In this document: positions 34,379 to 47,579 of the stretch, in pieces
Position numbering within the stretch: position 1 is the stretch's first letter
Layout: each line of letters begins with the position of its first letter
Source of the DNA: Rhinopithecus roxellana
Lineage: Eukaryota > Chordata > Mammalia > Primates > Cercopithecidae
DNA: 64,000 bases
Direction: 5' to 3'
Assembly: GCF_007565055.1 (NCBI RefSeq)
Contig: NC_044551.1
Coordinates: 93,216,089-93,280,088 of the forward strand
Notes under the pieces: model-generated
Told to the model about the DNA's origin: nothing
The model's input: the letters and a program-made list of their open reading frames with translations, nothing else
Databases searched by the model: none
Program-made: the position numbers and the translations under genes

Positions 34379-37300
34379 AACATTTTTCTGTATGTATATT
34401 CTACTTTTAAAAGGGTTCTAAATTATTTTAAATCCTAGATTTTTGAAAGCTATAACAGGCACGCATATATAAAAACGGGAATATTATTTACCTACTAACT
34501 GTTCTTGATTTAAAAAAATCAATTTCAAAGGTTGCTAGCAATATTGTTGCCAATTTTCTTCTTAAAGAAAATGAAGGATTTTTACATTTTACAAAATAAA
34601 AGTAGAACTAAAGTGTAAAGGAATCACTATTTGCTGTGGTATCATTAACATTAAAATAATTGACTATGTTGTGGCCCTTTGCACAAATAATCACAAAAAA
34701 CAAACAAACACACAGAAACAAAACCTACATATTCATGATGTTCATGTCCTGGCAATTTTTATCTACTCATATGGACAGAGGGGTGGAAGAATAAGTAGCA
34801 CTAACACAGAAAAGCTTTAACATGAAAAGGGTGACTTGGTAGTGATTTACAAATAAGTTAATATTAACAGTTAAAATGTTTATGCTAACAAAACTTGATA
34901 TTTAGGAGAGACTTTAAAAGACATGACTCCTGAAATTTTGGCTTCTTATTTTCTGATAATCAGCATTTCAGTGTAAAATTCTGTAATTCTACTTATTATC
35001 CTTCCAGACGCTAAGGTATAAAATTACACACAATTAACAGCCAAATTACTGAGTCCGCCTTCCAAGGGACATGGGGAAGCTCCAACACAAAGATTCTTTT
35101 GCAATTAAATCCTTGCAAGGAGTAATATTTTTAGGTCCAGCTCATCTTTTATTTGTAATCCAACAGTTATCGCTGCTGAAATGGATTGCAGGAGGTGGTT
35201 AAAAAAAATGGGGAAAAGGGATGAGGAAGGAAGTCAAACAAACAATGCTGGACTTTTGCCTAGGGCCCTTGTAGTGACAAGTACTCAGATACAACTGAAA
35301 CCCCAGTGCTGCCTGCTGCGGCCCTAAACTCTTGAAACCAAGTGTCAGACAGACTCAAAAAAAAAAAACTTTTGGTACTAAGAGACTAGATGTACGTGTC
35401 ATCACACACACTAGCTAATATCACTGAATCCAGTGTAAATTCAAAGTCTGTACTAGCAGTGTAGGGTATATTAAATCTATTAATGATATATATTCTGGTT
35501 ATTATTTGCTTTAGCAGGGTATAAACCTCTTATTTGAGACCTCACATGCCTTCCTTCAATCGGTGCCTCAAACTAAAGCTCATGCAATGACAGATGAGGA
35601 AGATGAAATGATTTCAGAAGCAGCTCTCTACCCTGGCATGAAATTAATTTCACTGTATTCAAAATAGGGTTTCTCAAATGGAATGTATAGTTGACCATCT
35701 CGGTAATAGTTCAACTTTAAACTCACTGGCATACCTGATGTTGTAAATTATCAATCATGAAACTCACATGATTTTATATTTTTGGAATTAAAAAGCTTAA
35801 AGACAGCAATCTCCATCACGTTATCAAATACCCAACGACAATGATTGCCAGGAAATTAACTTAGAACACACTTTCAAAAATGCATTAATTAATTAGAGGT
35901 AAAGAAACACGTCTGCTATATGGAATCAGCACCACTGCCTTCTAAAATGCCACGATGCACCAGTTCTACTATAAATATATATTCTTTCCAAATAATATCA
36001 ATAATAAATGCAGGATCTCACTTTTAAAGTAATCTCTTTCTCTGAGACACATTCACACATTCACACATGCACACATGTATGCGCGCCTTTGCAGAATGCA
36101 AAATTTTAAATTACAAATTGAGAGTCTCTTTATGGCAGAACTGGGAGTATTTTTTGTTTATTACCAGATGGAAAGCATCTATCATATTTTATCCTTTTCT
36201 AGATCTCAGGCATAAATTTAAGCACTGTCTTCTAAGAAATAACTCGACTTGTTTGACTACTAAGAATACTGCATCCTAATCACCCAGCATTAAGAGTGGC
36301 ATTTGTTTCCATTTTTTGCATATTTAGCTCATGTCTTTACTTGATATCCTTTAACATTTATGTAAAGTGGTGATCATGAATAATACTCTGTCAAGACAGT
36401 GTGGGCCCTGTTTCTTTGACTGGGCTTAGGTATTATGTCATTGCCCTTGGCTGAGGCATCTAAGGAATACCAATAAGAAAAGGCACATGACTAAGCATTT
36501 TAAGTTCTTCTCACAATGTGTTTGGCTAAGGCACTAGCCAAAGAGACTACTTTAAAAATATTTCTTTGCAAAGAGAAATAAAACAAATGAGTAATTTCTT
36601 GAAGACATATCACATTTCAATACATCAACTATATACATAACTATATACATGTTTTTGTATAACCATTCTCTGTAGGATACATTTGCCTTGGGTATTATAA
36701 AAATCCCTTACATTTAGGCTGGAACATTTTGTCCTTTAAAGAGTTAACTTCCTACAGCCTTGGGAAGTTCAGATGTGTCGAGGATAGCGGTTAAAGTTGC
36801 TGCCTTGGAGGTGAGGGTTATAGGTGGACAAACAGGTTGAACATGATGGCATTCCCCTGTTTCTAGGACTCTAGTGTTCTCTTTGTGCTTTTTGTTTGCT
36901 TATCAGCATTTTTTTTTTTAACTGATAGCAGTATTTAAACAGTTAGCAATCAATCTTTCATGAATTCTAGTATATTTGTTCCATTTTTTCTTGACTGCCT
37001 GAGAACAAGCTCTCATTTGTTCTTTGTACTATGGTGAGGTTTGGTGTGTGTGGAGCAGGACAGGCAGCGAGAACCCAAACATGTCCAACGGAATCTCTGA
37101 CGATAAAAGGATGCTGCAGCACTGTATATTAAACCAATGTGAATCACAACAGACTCCGGGGCTTATCATTTGTAGAAATAGCACGTCTTTCTTCTAGAAT
37201 TTTGAAGACTTTTCTATAAGACTTGTTGAATACACCTCTATTTCTGAACAGTGCCTATATATTGGTATCTTAAAAATGGAGCCCTTCCGTGTCTGTTACA

Positions 37301-37619
37301 GCTTAAGTTGGTTCTAGAACTGAGATTGCATTATTTCAAATCAATGTTTAGATGTCCATAGGCTTTGCTTACAGCTTTGTAAAGCTCTTAAATACTGAGT
37401 TTGCTCCCTTTATTACCCAGTCCATCTGGAATGAGAGGATTCCTTGGTATTTCAAAGCTGCTGACATATATGATGGACTGGATGAAAAATGTAAGGCTCA
37501 TTTAGCTCTACAGATTTGTGTTATGTTCTCTATTTCTTGCTCTAAGCTCACAATTTGGCCTTAGCCAATAATGTGCTTTTCTTAATTCACAAATAAGCAT
37601 TCCGAATTAGGGAATATTC
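34379..37619. other. Unique AT-rich intronic sequence
   Basis: More than 3 kb without a recognisable interspersed repeat, the longest such stretch on this side. No gene-like frame. It may contain conserved noncoding sequence; this cannot be judged from one genome. Confidence 0.45.
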
Positions 37620-37903
37620 TTTTTATTGAAACAGGGTGTCAGTCACCCAGGCTTGTGTGCAGTGGTGTGATCACTGCTGACTGCAACCTTAAGCTCTCAG
37701 ACTCAGGTGATGCTCCCACTGCAGCCTCCCAAGCAGATGGGACTACAGGTGTGCTCCACCATGCCCAGATAATTTTTGTATTTTTTGTAGAAAAGGATTT
37801 TGCCATATTGCCCAAGCTGATCTCAAACACCTAGGCTCAAGTGATTCGTTTGCCTTGGCCTCCCAAAGTGCTGAGACTATGGGCATGAGCCACGAAGCCT
37901 GGC
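37620..37903 (-). mobile_element. Old Alu (J-like)
   Basis: The reversed Alu is well diverged: gaaacagggtgtcagtcacc, gcagcctcccaagcagatgg, gtattttttgtagaaaagga, ccaaagtgctgagactatgg. It has no obvious tail, consistent with an early AluJ. Confidence 0.88.
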
Positions 37904-38084
37904 TGGGAATATTCTTTAAAAAGATAATAATAACAATGAAGATAAGTAGAGCTGGTATTTTATTGAGAAGGCAACTCATCACGGGATAACGAGAACTCAT
38001 TTCCCATATCACTGAAATTACCCTTTTCCATATTCTCACATGATAAAAATAGCTGTATTTTTGCTGTTGTTATATCCAAAAAAT

Positions 38085-38230
38085 CGTTTAGCCTTAAAGG
38101 AAAATGTTATCATTGTTTCTGTGTGCATCCAATGAGGCAAGCTATTATGATCTCATTTTATAAATGAGGAAACAGATTCAGAGAAGTTAAATAATTTGTC
38201 CAAAATCATGTTTGTGTTCTTAACCACTAG
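38085..38230 (+). mobile_element. MIR element
   Basis: caatgaggcaagctattatg, cattttataaatgaggaaac, ttcagagaagttaaataatt and tgtccaaaatcatg follow the MIR order. Confidence 0.75.
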
Positions 38231-38871
38231 AGAGACCTATCTATAATCATTTACCAAGTTTTAAGTTTGTCTTCTAGGAGCCATGGCTAACAACCACCAC
38301 ATCATGTTCTTATTGGGTTTATATGATAATGATAAATCAGATTCTCCATCTATACCACAACCAAGGGAGATACGTGCTGATGAGAAATTCCAGCTCCCTA
38401 AGAATCAGGTAAGTTCCTAGGGGTGCCAGGACTCCAGGGGGGTCTCCTCCCAGTAATCCCACTAAGCAGTTCTTTACCACCATGGTTTTGTCAACTATTC
38501 TAAAGGTAATCAAGGTTGATACTGTATACACATTTTAAAATCCTTTATCTGATTATATTTAAATGTATAGTGTTGCACCTCCTTAAATAAGAGGAAACAC
38601 ATATCACCTTTCTTTTCATTAAGCCTCCTATGGGAGGGCTTACAAGTTGAGGGAAGGGAGGAAGTGTCTATTTCCTGTAGTCTTAATATACGAATTGAAG
38701 ATGAAGAGCTGGGAAAATATATCTTCTCCATGAAAACTGATGAAAAATATAAGACTTAACCAAAAGATTTCACAAACAAGTGTAAGTGTAAAACCTTAAT
38801 ATTTATTATAGTGAATATTCATTAACAGCTGGGTCAAAAAACATGAAAAGGAAGTAAGCATCTTGTATTAG
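38231..38871. other. Intronic sequence, nothing recognised
   Basis: Includes minus frames at 38337-38531 and 38510-38731 that show no family features. Confidence 0.4.
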
Positions 38872-39263
38872 TGCGTTCTCATGCTGCTATCAAGAACTAC
38901 CTGAGAATGGGTAATCCATTAAAAAAAAAAAAAAGATGTTTAATTGACTCACAGATCCGCATGGCTGGAGAGCCTCAGGAAACTTACAATTATGTCAGAA
39001 AGTGAAGGGGAAGCAAGGCACATCTTACATGGCAGCAGGAGAAAGAGAGCAAGCAAGCAGGGAACTGCCACACACCTTTAAACCATCAGATCTCATCAGA
39101 TGTCATGAGAACTCTATCACAAGACAGCACCAGGGAGATGGTACTAAGCCATCTGAAACTACCCCCATGATACAGTCACCTCCCACTAAGCCCCACCTTC
39201 AACACTTGGGGATCACAATTCCACACGAGATATGAGTGGGGACACAGATCCAAATCATAACAC
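38872..39263 (-). mobile_element. MST/THE1-type LTR (ERVL-MaLR)
   Basis: Read in reverse it is a MaLR LTR: tgtattagtgcgttctcatg, taattgactcacagatccgc, cagatctcatcagatgtcat, cccccatgatacagtcacct, and gacacagatccaaatcataa at the end. Nearly 390 bases, including an A-run at 38920-38934. The plus frame at 39002-39235 lies within it. Confidence 0.9.
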
Positions 39264-40096
39264 ATCTACAGCAACATCAAAAATACATGGGGCAATCTCC
39301 TTAAGGAGTTCATGATAACACAGCAATATTTCCTGGAAAACTAAAAAAAAAAAAATTATAATACGTGTTATCGGAGAAAAGTTAACTGCCCTAGTAAACT
39401 TCATCTTGAACAGGTATTTTATTTCTAACAGATGTTTTTGGAAGCTTGCGTCTTCCAGAACTTTTCTGTAGTTATAAATATATTTACACGTTTATTTAAT
39501 GACCACATTTGGAGTTTTGAAAAAGTAACTCCTTTTGTGTATGAGACTTTGAAGTTGCCCACAATAGTTCTTGCCATATATAGCATTTCTTCTCAAATGT
39601 TACATCCATGACTGGCAGAGGATTTGGGTTTTTTTGTTTGTTTTGCTTTTGCTAGTTCTTACAATCCCAAACAAGTAGAACTTGTACTTATTCATGAGGT
39701 CCATGTAGATCAAAGGTTAGATTTATACCTGTGAGTACAATTCAGTGAAAAGTCAGAAAAATAAAAAAGTAATTACGAAAATGAAGTTTAGACTTTCCCT
39801 TGGGGTTGTCAGGCCAGGACGCTTGATATTCTGGTGATGAGACATGGAACACTGATTTGGCTATCTAATTTCTTGAGAGTCTTTTTGCATGCCCAGGAAC
39901 CATAAAAGTGGAAGTTTCTTCTGCTCTTCTGATGGCATTCTATGGCCATAGAGTTAATACTTGGGTTACACTCGGAATTCCAAAGTTAAGAAGTGGCTCC
40001 AAAATGCATCAAGGTACCTACTTTTATCAAGTCCCAAATATTGAGACCACAAATGATTTTTATGCAATTATAAAGCAAAACTATAAATATGGATCT
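39264..40096. other. Intronic sequence, nothing recognised
   Basis: No element or gene could be named. Confidence 0.45.
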
Positions 40097-40213
40097 GGAC
40101 CGGGTGCTGTGGCTCATGCCTGTAGTCCCAGCACTTTGGGAGGCCGAGGCAGGCAGATCATGAGGTCAGGAGATCACGACCATCCTGGCTAACACGGTGA
40201 AACCCCATTTCTA

Positions 40214-40248
<35 letters not shown>

Positions 40249-40437
40249 AAAAAAACAAAAAAACAAAAAAAAAAAACTTAGCCAGGCATGGAGGCAGGCG
40301 CCTGTAGTCCCAGCTACTAGGGAAGCTGAGGCAGGAGAACGGCGTGAACCTGGGCAGCAGAGCTTGCAGTGAGCCCAGATCGCACCACTGCACTCCAGCC
40401 TGGGCGACAGAGTAAGACTCTGTCTCAAAAAAAAAAG
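40097..40437 (+). mobile_element. AluY-like element with greatly expanded internal A-tract
   Basis: It starts ggaccgggtgctgtggctca. The A-rich stretch after tttctactaaa is expanded to about 60 bases (40217-40277), with only a few C interruptions, before cttagccaggcatgg. The 3' tail is ten A. Antisense to CTNND2, so its transcript would carry a long internal U-tract. Confidence 0.93.
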
Positions 40438-40821
40438 GATCTCTGAATTTAAATTATCTATGATGAAAATATGTGGCTTAAATTTCCATTCCTCCATCTA
40501 GCATCTAGAGTTTTCCTCAGCTGACACTGTCAATGTCCAAGGCAATCACTGAAGAATTTACCTATTTACAGATGAATATACCTATGCTAACACAGCAAAT
40601 GTGTGGGCACACTGTTGTGTCAAGTGTGGGAAAAACATTTGCTGACACCTAAATTCTAAGCAATATGTGAGGTACACTAAAACTAAAACAAACAAAAAAA
40701 CCAACAACAAAAAACTATGTATTATACCTATCAAATATTTTCCACAGATTTATTAAGTATATTGTGTGTTGTAGGCAAATAATTGTGCCAATATGTGTGC
40801 AAATCTTTTATATGAAGACAA
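40438..40821. other. Intronic sequence between two Alus
   Basis: Nothing recognised; A-rich patch near 40680-40712. Confidence 0.45.
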
Positions 40822-41142
40822 GGCCAGGCATGGTGGCTCACGCCTGTAATCCCAGCACTTTGGGAGCCTGAGGCAGGTGGATCACTTGAAGTCAGGAGTT
40901 CAAGACCAGCTTGCCCAACATAGTGAAACCCCACCTCTACTAAAAATGGAAAAAATTAGCCAGTTGCAGTGGTGCACACCTGTAATTCCAGCTAGTCGGG
41001 AGGCTGAGGCAAGAGAATTATTTGAACCTGGGAGGCAGAGGTTCCAGTGAGCTGAGATCACACCAATGCACTCCAGCCTGGGCAAAAGAGCAAGACTCTG
41101 TCTCAAAAAAAAAAAAAAAAAAAAAAAAAAGAAGAAGAAGAC
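40822..41142 (+). mobile_element. Alu (S-like) with A tail and GAA repeats
   Basis: From ggccaggcatggtggctcac to an A tail (41105-41130) followed by gaagaagaag. Complete dimer. Confidence 0.95.
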
Positions 41143-43007
41143 TAGTCCAGGAAATTGTATTTCAAAATTATTGGGCAGAACATTTCCTGACAATGATGTT
41201 AGTAAATTAGCACAGTAGTAATAAATAGCACAGAAATTGGAAGGTAATGAGAGCATTGGTGGTAAAAATGCTGTGGGAAGAAGGTACCAGCAGACATTGT
41301 GAAGTCATCCATGAGTGCTTGCCTCCTGGTGACAAGGGAAGCTCACAGGTAAAGAGCTAAATTAAATGAATCCAAAGAATTCTAAATATGACAAATACTC
41401 TAATTTGATTTGCATAAAACAGCAAGGACTTTTTTTTTATACGTGATACTCTATTTTAGTAATACTATATATACAGATGTCGAAATATCTTAGGATGCCA
41501 CATCTCTGAATGTGTAACTAAGAACTATGTGAATAATGTGTTTGTATCCATAGATGTATAAACGAGAACACGCATACCCATATTTCACATAAACATAATG
41601 TCGAGCAGCAAAATATTTGAGAATGACAGGAAAGCTAGTATCACATTGTTTCTTTTTCCCATAGCATTATTTTCACCTTTTTTCTCTTTATGACCTAATT
41701 GGAATGGTCAGGTTCCATTCTTCTCCATTTTGCATGGACTCTTTCTTGCAATTCTATGGAAAATGATGTATTGCTCTATAATAATTTTTTTTGTGTGTGA
41801 AAAAAATGAAAGGAAGACACATCATATTAAGCCATAAATAACTGGAACAGATTTAATTCCAGTTATTAAAAATAAAATGTAGATCTCTAAATTTTAATGT
41901 GGTCTATTTGAAAACTCTTAATCATTTTAAATTTATTCAGATTATTTTATTAGATGTAATTGTTAATATTTAATTGTTCACTTCTCACAACTCATTAAAA
42001 TTTTAATAACATATTTTTCTAAATGAGAATATATCATAATAATACATAAATGTATCTCCTGCCTTATAGTTTATAAAATGGATTTACATAAATTATCACT
42101 TTTGATCTTCTTAATAATCTTTTAAGTAGTTATTAAAATCTAAAACCAAAGAGATATTATGAATTTAATAACAGAAAGCTATTTAGATCAAAATTCTTAT
42201 TTGGGAAGTTAAATTGCCAACCTAATTACTGAAAATACTCAGGCACACATTAAAATATGCTTCAGTGCTTAGGTACTGCTCATTAAAGAAAGCACCTAGA
42301 TAGCAGTACTATGTCTCAAAACATTCACCAGAACCCCCGCCAAACACTCTAGAAGATGTTGCCAAGTGGGGAAAAGTGCCCTCCTCCCTACTACTCTGTG
42401 TTCCCAAGGCTCAGGCAGGCATTCCTCCAACAGGGTGTTAATTAAGTTCCCTTAAAAATAAAGGGATGTAAAGCACTATGGGATACAATTTCTCCTCTCA
42501 AGAAAGTTAACAATATAATTTCTTTAAAAATATATTTGATTATTATAAAATACTCCATCATAATTTAATTTTTAACATTACAAGTGGCTCATAACAATGC
42601 AGTAGCATCACTTCAATATCAATATAATCATAATTAGAAATTATAGATAGAAATCTATTAGAGTTTTACACTGTTGGTACCAAGAACTCAATGATTTTTA
42701 TCATCTGGGAAGATCTGAGAATCCAAAGCAACACAAATGAATATTTGTTTTCAGGCAAGTTCCCCACGGACATGTGTCAGTATGCATAATCAACATGATG
42801 ACATTAGATAGTACTATTCAAACACCCTCTTGGCAGTTGAAGCAAGAAACAAGGGCACTGCCCTTTGGCCACAGAGACCAGAGCATCTCCTCCAGTAGTC
42901 TGTCCAGATGGCAGAGTGACACACTGAACCACTGGGGACACTAATGGAATAACCTTACAATATTCATGTCTGAAAAAGACAGACACCAAGAGACAGCTTT
43001 GCTTTCT
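41143..43007. other. AT-rich intronic sequence
   Basis: No gene recognised. A faint MIR-like patch may lie near 42060-42130. Confidence 0.45.
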
Positions 43008-43122
43008 TTTTAAATATATATACATATAAAAATACATATTATATATAATATAAATATATATATATTATACATATTATATATTTATTATCTATTATTTTAA
43101 AAATCATATATATATTAAATCA
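43008..43122. repeat. AT-rich low-complexity tract
   Basis: About 115 bases of almost only A and T, many tatata steps and self-complementary pieces such as atatatataatataaatata. Confidence 0.95.
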
Positions 43123-44049
43123 ACAGTCTGGAATATTGCTTTCCATTTTTCAAGCTAATATTGAAGTAATATTGATGTATGTTGATAGAATGAAGCAATC
43201 TTTGTTCTAAAATTCTCCTGTGCCTAAAATTGAGGGAAAAAATCCAGCACATTACAACATAATAAATAATAATGATTTATTTAAATATTTTTATAAGTAT
43301 AACAGAAATGAATAGGTTGGTAATTTAAAAGCAAAGATGCTTCTCAGATTATTCTCTACCCTATTAGAAAGAGGCATTTAGGAGAGGGTACTCCACAATG
43401 GGCATCTTAACAATAACAGTCACAACAAACTGCTGGCCCTTCATGCCTCTACTTCCAAAATGTAACCCGTACTCATCATCGTGATAGAAGTATAAATGTC
43501 ATTGCTTCATAAATCTATTGAACAGATTACATCTATATTTAGTATATTAAAAAGTTGGCCACCTACTTTTGCAATATGAACATCAACAGTTCTGGTTTCC
43601 AAAATCGATCCCACAATGAACCATCCCATGAAACAAACATAATTAGTTCATCCACATTATAATTTTAACGTCACAGTTGCAGTGGCTCCCAGTTTTCAAC
43701 TTTGCTGCTCATTGCTGGTGTCATTGTCAGGACCTCACGTGCTACATCATCACTCTCAAAACCTCTTGCCTGTCTATAAGTATCCAAGATTACCCTGCCA
43801 CATTCCTGCTTTGACAGTGAAATAGACTAGAGGCCTCAAAGGAATTCAGAGTAAATGGCTAATTATAGAGTTTGCTACATTCAGCCTTATTATCATATTA
43901 TTTTAATGTAAAATGCAAAACCCAGGATGATTATTTTCCCTAAAAATAAAAGGCAAGGCTATATGACAGAGCTTGAGATGATGATAATAAATAGTTCAGA
44001 GAAGTCTATTATACAGTCCAACAAATTGCTAGAAGAATCTCATTTTTAT
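43123..44049. other. Intronic sequence, nothing recognised
   Basis: No named repeat or gene. Confidence 0.45.
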
Positions 44050-44165
44050 TGTCATTCATTCCTTCATTCTACAAATAGTTATTAAATATCTATTTTGTTC
44101 CAGGCACAGGGCAGCGACAGATGTGGTCCCACCCTCACACAGCTTACTGTCCAGTTTTATTTTGG
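44050..44165 (-). mobile_element. L2 3'-end fragment
   Basis: tcattcattccttcattcta, ctattttgttccaggcacag and acacagcttactgtccagtt fit the reversed L2 terminus. Confidence 0.65.
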
Positions 44166-44594
44166 AAACACTCCATATTTGATATCTGCTTCTGCTTCTT
44201 CCAGTAGCTCAGTTTTATCTCTTTTAAACAAATCAGCATATATATTCCTAGTTACTTGCATACAGCAAACACTTAATCATTGCCTGACAGATTGAATTGG
44301 TATTTTCCTTTTTAATTCGTAAGTGTATACTATTAAGGCATATTTTGAAATTTCAATATTATTGGCTACTTCCCTGTCACAGAGGGTGAAAATAAGAGCA
44401 CAGAAGTTTACTATCTCACGTTTTGTGAGTATTCATATTCACAGGCTTCTTCTCCTTTGACTGTTGAAGTCTCCGTTTCTGGGATGTGGTTTATGGGGAG
44501 TGAGACTCAGTGTTTCATTTATGCAGCAGTGAGCTGAGGCAACCTGTGACCCATGTCTTCACAGCCATCCAGTTGGCATGAAAAATCTACAAAC
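44166..44594. other. Intronic sequence, nothing recognised
   Basis: No named element. Confidence 0.4.
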
Positions 44595-44820
44595 TCTCTA
44601 CTAGTTGCCATGAGTTGGACAGTGTCCATGATCTAGACATAGTACAAAATTCTTTACATATACCATCAACAACCTTCTATGGAAAGGTTGGAAAGGAAAG
44701 CATTATTGATCTATTTGAAAAATGAGGGAGATTCAAGAATGGGAGTGGCTCATGTCAAGCCCCGCGGCTGGTGTCTTGTGGAGCATGGGTCTGCGCACAG
44801 CTCTGCCTCCAAAGACTTGA
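44595..44820 (+). mobile_element. MIR element
   Basis: tctctactagttgccatgag, ttctttacatataccatcaa, ttgatctatttgaaaaatga, and finally gctctgcctccaaag follow the MIR order to its 3' end. Confidence 0.65.
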
Positions 44821-45629
44821 GCTTCCTCCTGCAGCATGTGAACCCCAAGCTTTGCAAGTCCCCTTGCCCTTCTGTATACAGTCCATATTCTTCCTCCATC
44901 TACCTTATGTCCTCTGGCTTTTCCCATCTTGGTTCTTCCTCTCTCTCCTAGAAAATCTGATTCTCACCTTCCCCAGATGATTCTAAGGCTCTGATATTAC
45001 CTGGACCCAATTAATCACCCATGTCCCAAGATCTCAAAAAATATTCTGTTAAAACATTTGCTTTGGTATTTTCAGAAGCATTTATAATACCAAGTACATC
45101 AGAGGAGAAATGAGAGGGAGATATTCACAGGCATTTGTGTTAGCTTTTGGTTTTAGAGATGGAAGACCTACTTGTGCATTTGTCCAGTTACATTTGTGCA
45201 ATTTATTTACCTGTGCTTTAAGAATGTTGAGAATAATTACAAGTTTGGTATGATGCACAAAGGTAATTGGAGCAAGGAACAACAGCTCTGAGTTTTAGTT
45301 ATAGCACCAGGATTCCTTGGGGAGGTTGCTGAACTCATCTTAAATAAAGTTCTTTAATTTATGAAATGAGAAAAACTCTTATACAGTATAGCTCAAAAGA
45401 ATATTATAGGAATACAATACGATGAAACTACAAGTTCTTTGGGGTCAAGGGCTCAGTCACATGCACATTCATTCTCCTAACAGTGCCAAGGGGGACTCTA
45501 AGAACAGGCACAGTGGTGCCCACACAACAGACATGCTTACTAAATGAACATACACATATGAAAGCAACTTAAATTATACAGAATGACCACATGTTTATGT
45601 CAGTGTGCTGAAGATTTGAGCTGTAGCAA
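44821..45629. other. Intronic sequence; possible weak MIR at 45290-45430
   Basis: The frames at 44679-44980 run from the MIR into pyrimidine-rich sequence and have no domain. The 45290-45430 patch (atttatgaaatgagaaaaac) resembles a reversed MIR. Confidence 0.35.
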
Positions 45630-47100
45630 ACAGACAAGGGTCTTACATTCTAATGAAGCATCACAGACAAATTTAACATCCACACTAAATGAAGATGATG
45701 GTTTCTCAAGGTGATAAGTCCTATAAAGAAAGTAAAACAGTCTGGTAAAAAGACAGAGCCTTTGTAGGAATAAAAAGCCCCTTATAGACCATATTAAGAT
45801 TTGGATTTTATTCTAAGTACTAAAGAAATCCATTAGAGGTATCTAAGTGGCCTGATCTTGCAGGTGCTGTTTTTAAAAAGATCAACTTAATGTATTATGT
45901 TACATTTAATGTGACCCTATCTAGAATAACAGGAGTCATAAAGAAATAGTCTTGTTTGGATCTGAAATGCCATGGTTCATAAAGATCATACAAGGGACCA
46001 GTGAGGAGTCTTTTGTAACTATGCAGGAACAGTGGTCACTGGAAATTTGTTGGTAGTGGTGGAGGGAGAGAAGAAAAGCCTGCTAAAATAGAGCTAAGAG
46101 GACATGGCAGTTGTGAGAGGAAGAATTCTAAAGATGTCCCCCGCTCAAGTCCCTGGTCCTGTAATTACTCAATCAAACATTCACCAAGGTTCTACTGTGA
46201 AGGGACTAAAGATAGACTTAAGGTTACAAGTCAGTTGACCTAAAATAGGGAGGCTATCCTGGAATATCCAGGTTAACCCAATCTAATCACATGAGCTGGT
46301 AAAAGCAGATAATTCTCCAACTATACCCAGAGCTGTATGTTCAGAAGAGGCAAGAGATGAGTCAGAATAGGGGGTAAGAGAGATGCAAAGCCAAAGATGG
46401 AGGAATGAAGCCATGAGCCAAGGAACACAAGTGGACTCCGGAAGTCAAGAATGATCCTTGGCCACCAGACAGTAAGGAAATGGAGTCTCTAACACAAGGA
46501 TGGCATGGAACTGAATTTGGCCAAGAACCTAGATGCAGACACTTTCCCAGAACCTCCAGAAAGAAATGCAGCCCTAAAGACAGTCTGATTTCAGCCCAAT
46601 GAAACCTATATCAGACTTCCGAGGCAGTGAGTGACATAAACTGGTGTTGTCTTAAACTACTAAGTTTGTACCAATTCACTTTGGCAGAAGCAATACAAAA
46701 CTAACACAGCAGTGGAAAGTATCAGAAGGCAGTAAGGGAAAGAGATGCATTGGGAAGTCTCGGCTCTTTGGACAGAGTTTGAGGAAATGGAGGAATCATT
46801 TACTCAGAGGGGAAAACATGATGGAAGAACATTTGGGGAGAAAAATGGAAAACAAACACTTTGTTTTGAACATGTGAAGCTTGAGATGTCTTATCATTCA
46901 TCCAGCTGGAGGTGACAGGAAGGCAGGAACAAACACAAGCTTGGAACTGAAGGAAGAGGTGAGGGCTGGAGACATGAGTCAGCTTTATAAGTGTGTCATA
47001 AACATATCAATGATGTTTTTAAATATGGGCCTACATATGTGCTCCCAGGATACCTATATGGATAGATAAACAGAGAATGTCTTCAGGATTTGTTCATTAA
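45630..47100 (-). mobile_element. L2 element interrupted by an LTR
   Basis: The left piece (to about 46090) has cttacattctaatgaag, ggattttattctaagtac and agtggcctgatcttgcagg; the right piece (from 46710) has gtgaagcttgagatgtctta and gagggctggagacatgagtc. Both are reversed L2 in matching order, with the LTR at 46112-46709 between them. Confidence 0.7.
46112..46709 (+). mobile_element. MaLR/MLT1-type LTR inside L2
   Basis: It starts tgtgagaggaagaattctaa and ends caatacaaaactaacaca, preceded by ttgtcttaaactactaagtt. Start, end and the AAACTACTAAGTTT-like box fit MLT1-type LTRs; the subfamily is unsure. Confidence 0.6.
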
Positions 47101-47139
47101 CAAGCAAAACGAGGAACATAAGGACAGGAGATTACACCC

Positions 47140-47579
47140 TGTTATGGGTGGAATTGTATTCCCTCCAGAAGGTATGTGAACATCCCAATCCCCAGAACAC
47201 GTGAATGTGACTATATTTGAAGATAAGGTCTTTATAGATGTAATCAAGTTAAAATAAGATCAATAGCCCTAATCCAATATGACCAGCATCCTTGTAAAAA
47301 GGAGAAATTTAGACAAAGGTAGGCACACAGGAAGAATGATACATGAAGATGAAGTCGGAGGTCAAGAACCTGCTTCTGTAAGCCAGGGAACACCAAAGAC
47401 TTTCAGCAAACCAGCAGGAGCTAGGGGAGTAGCTGGGGACAGATTCTGATGAAGAAACCAATCTGATGACACCTTGGTCTTGGACTTCCGGCCTTGAGAA
47501 CTGTGAAACAATAATCTTCTGTTGTTTAAGCCACTTGGTTTCTGGTAGCCTTTAATAGCAGCCCTAACAAACTAATTCA
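47140..47579 (+). mobile_element. MLT1-type LTR (ERVL-MaLR)
   Basis: tgttatgggtggaattgtat, aagataaggtctttatagat, gccctaatccaatatgacc, cttggtcttggacttccgg and ctgttgtttaagccacttgg, ending caaactaattca. About 440 bases, near full length. Confidence 0.88.
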
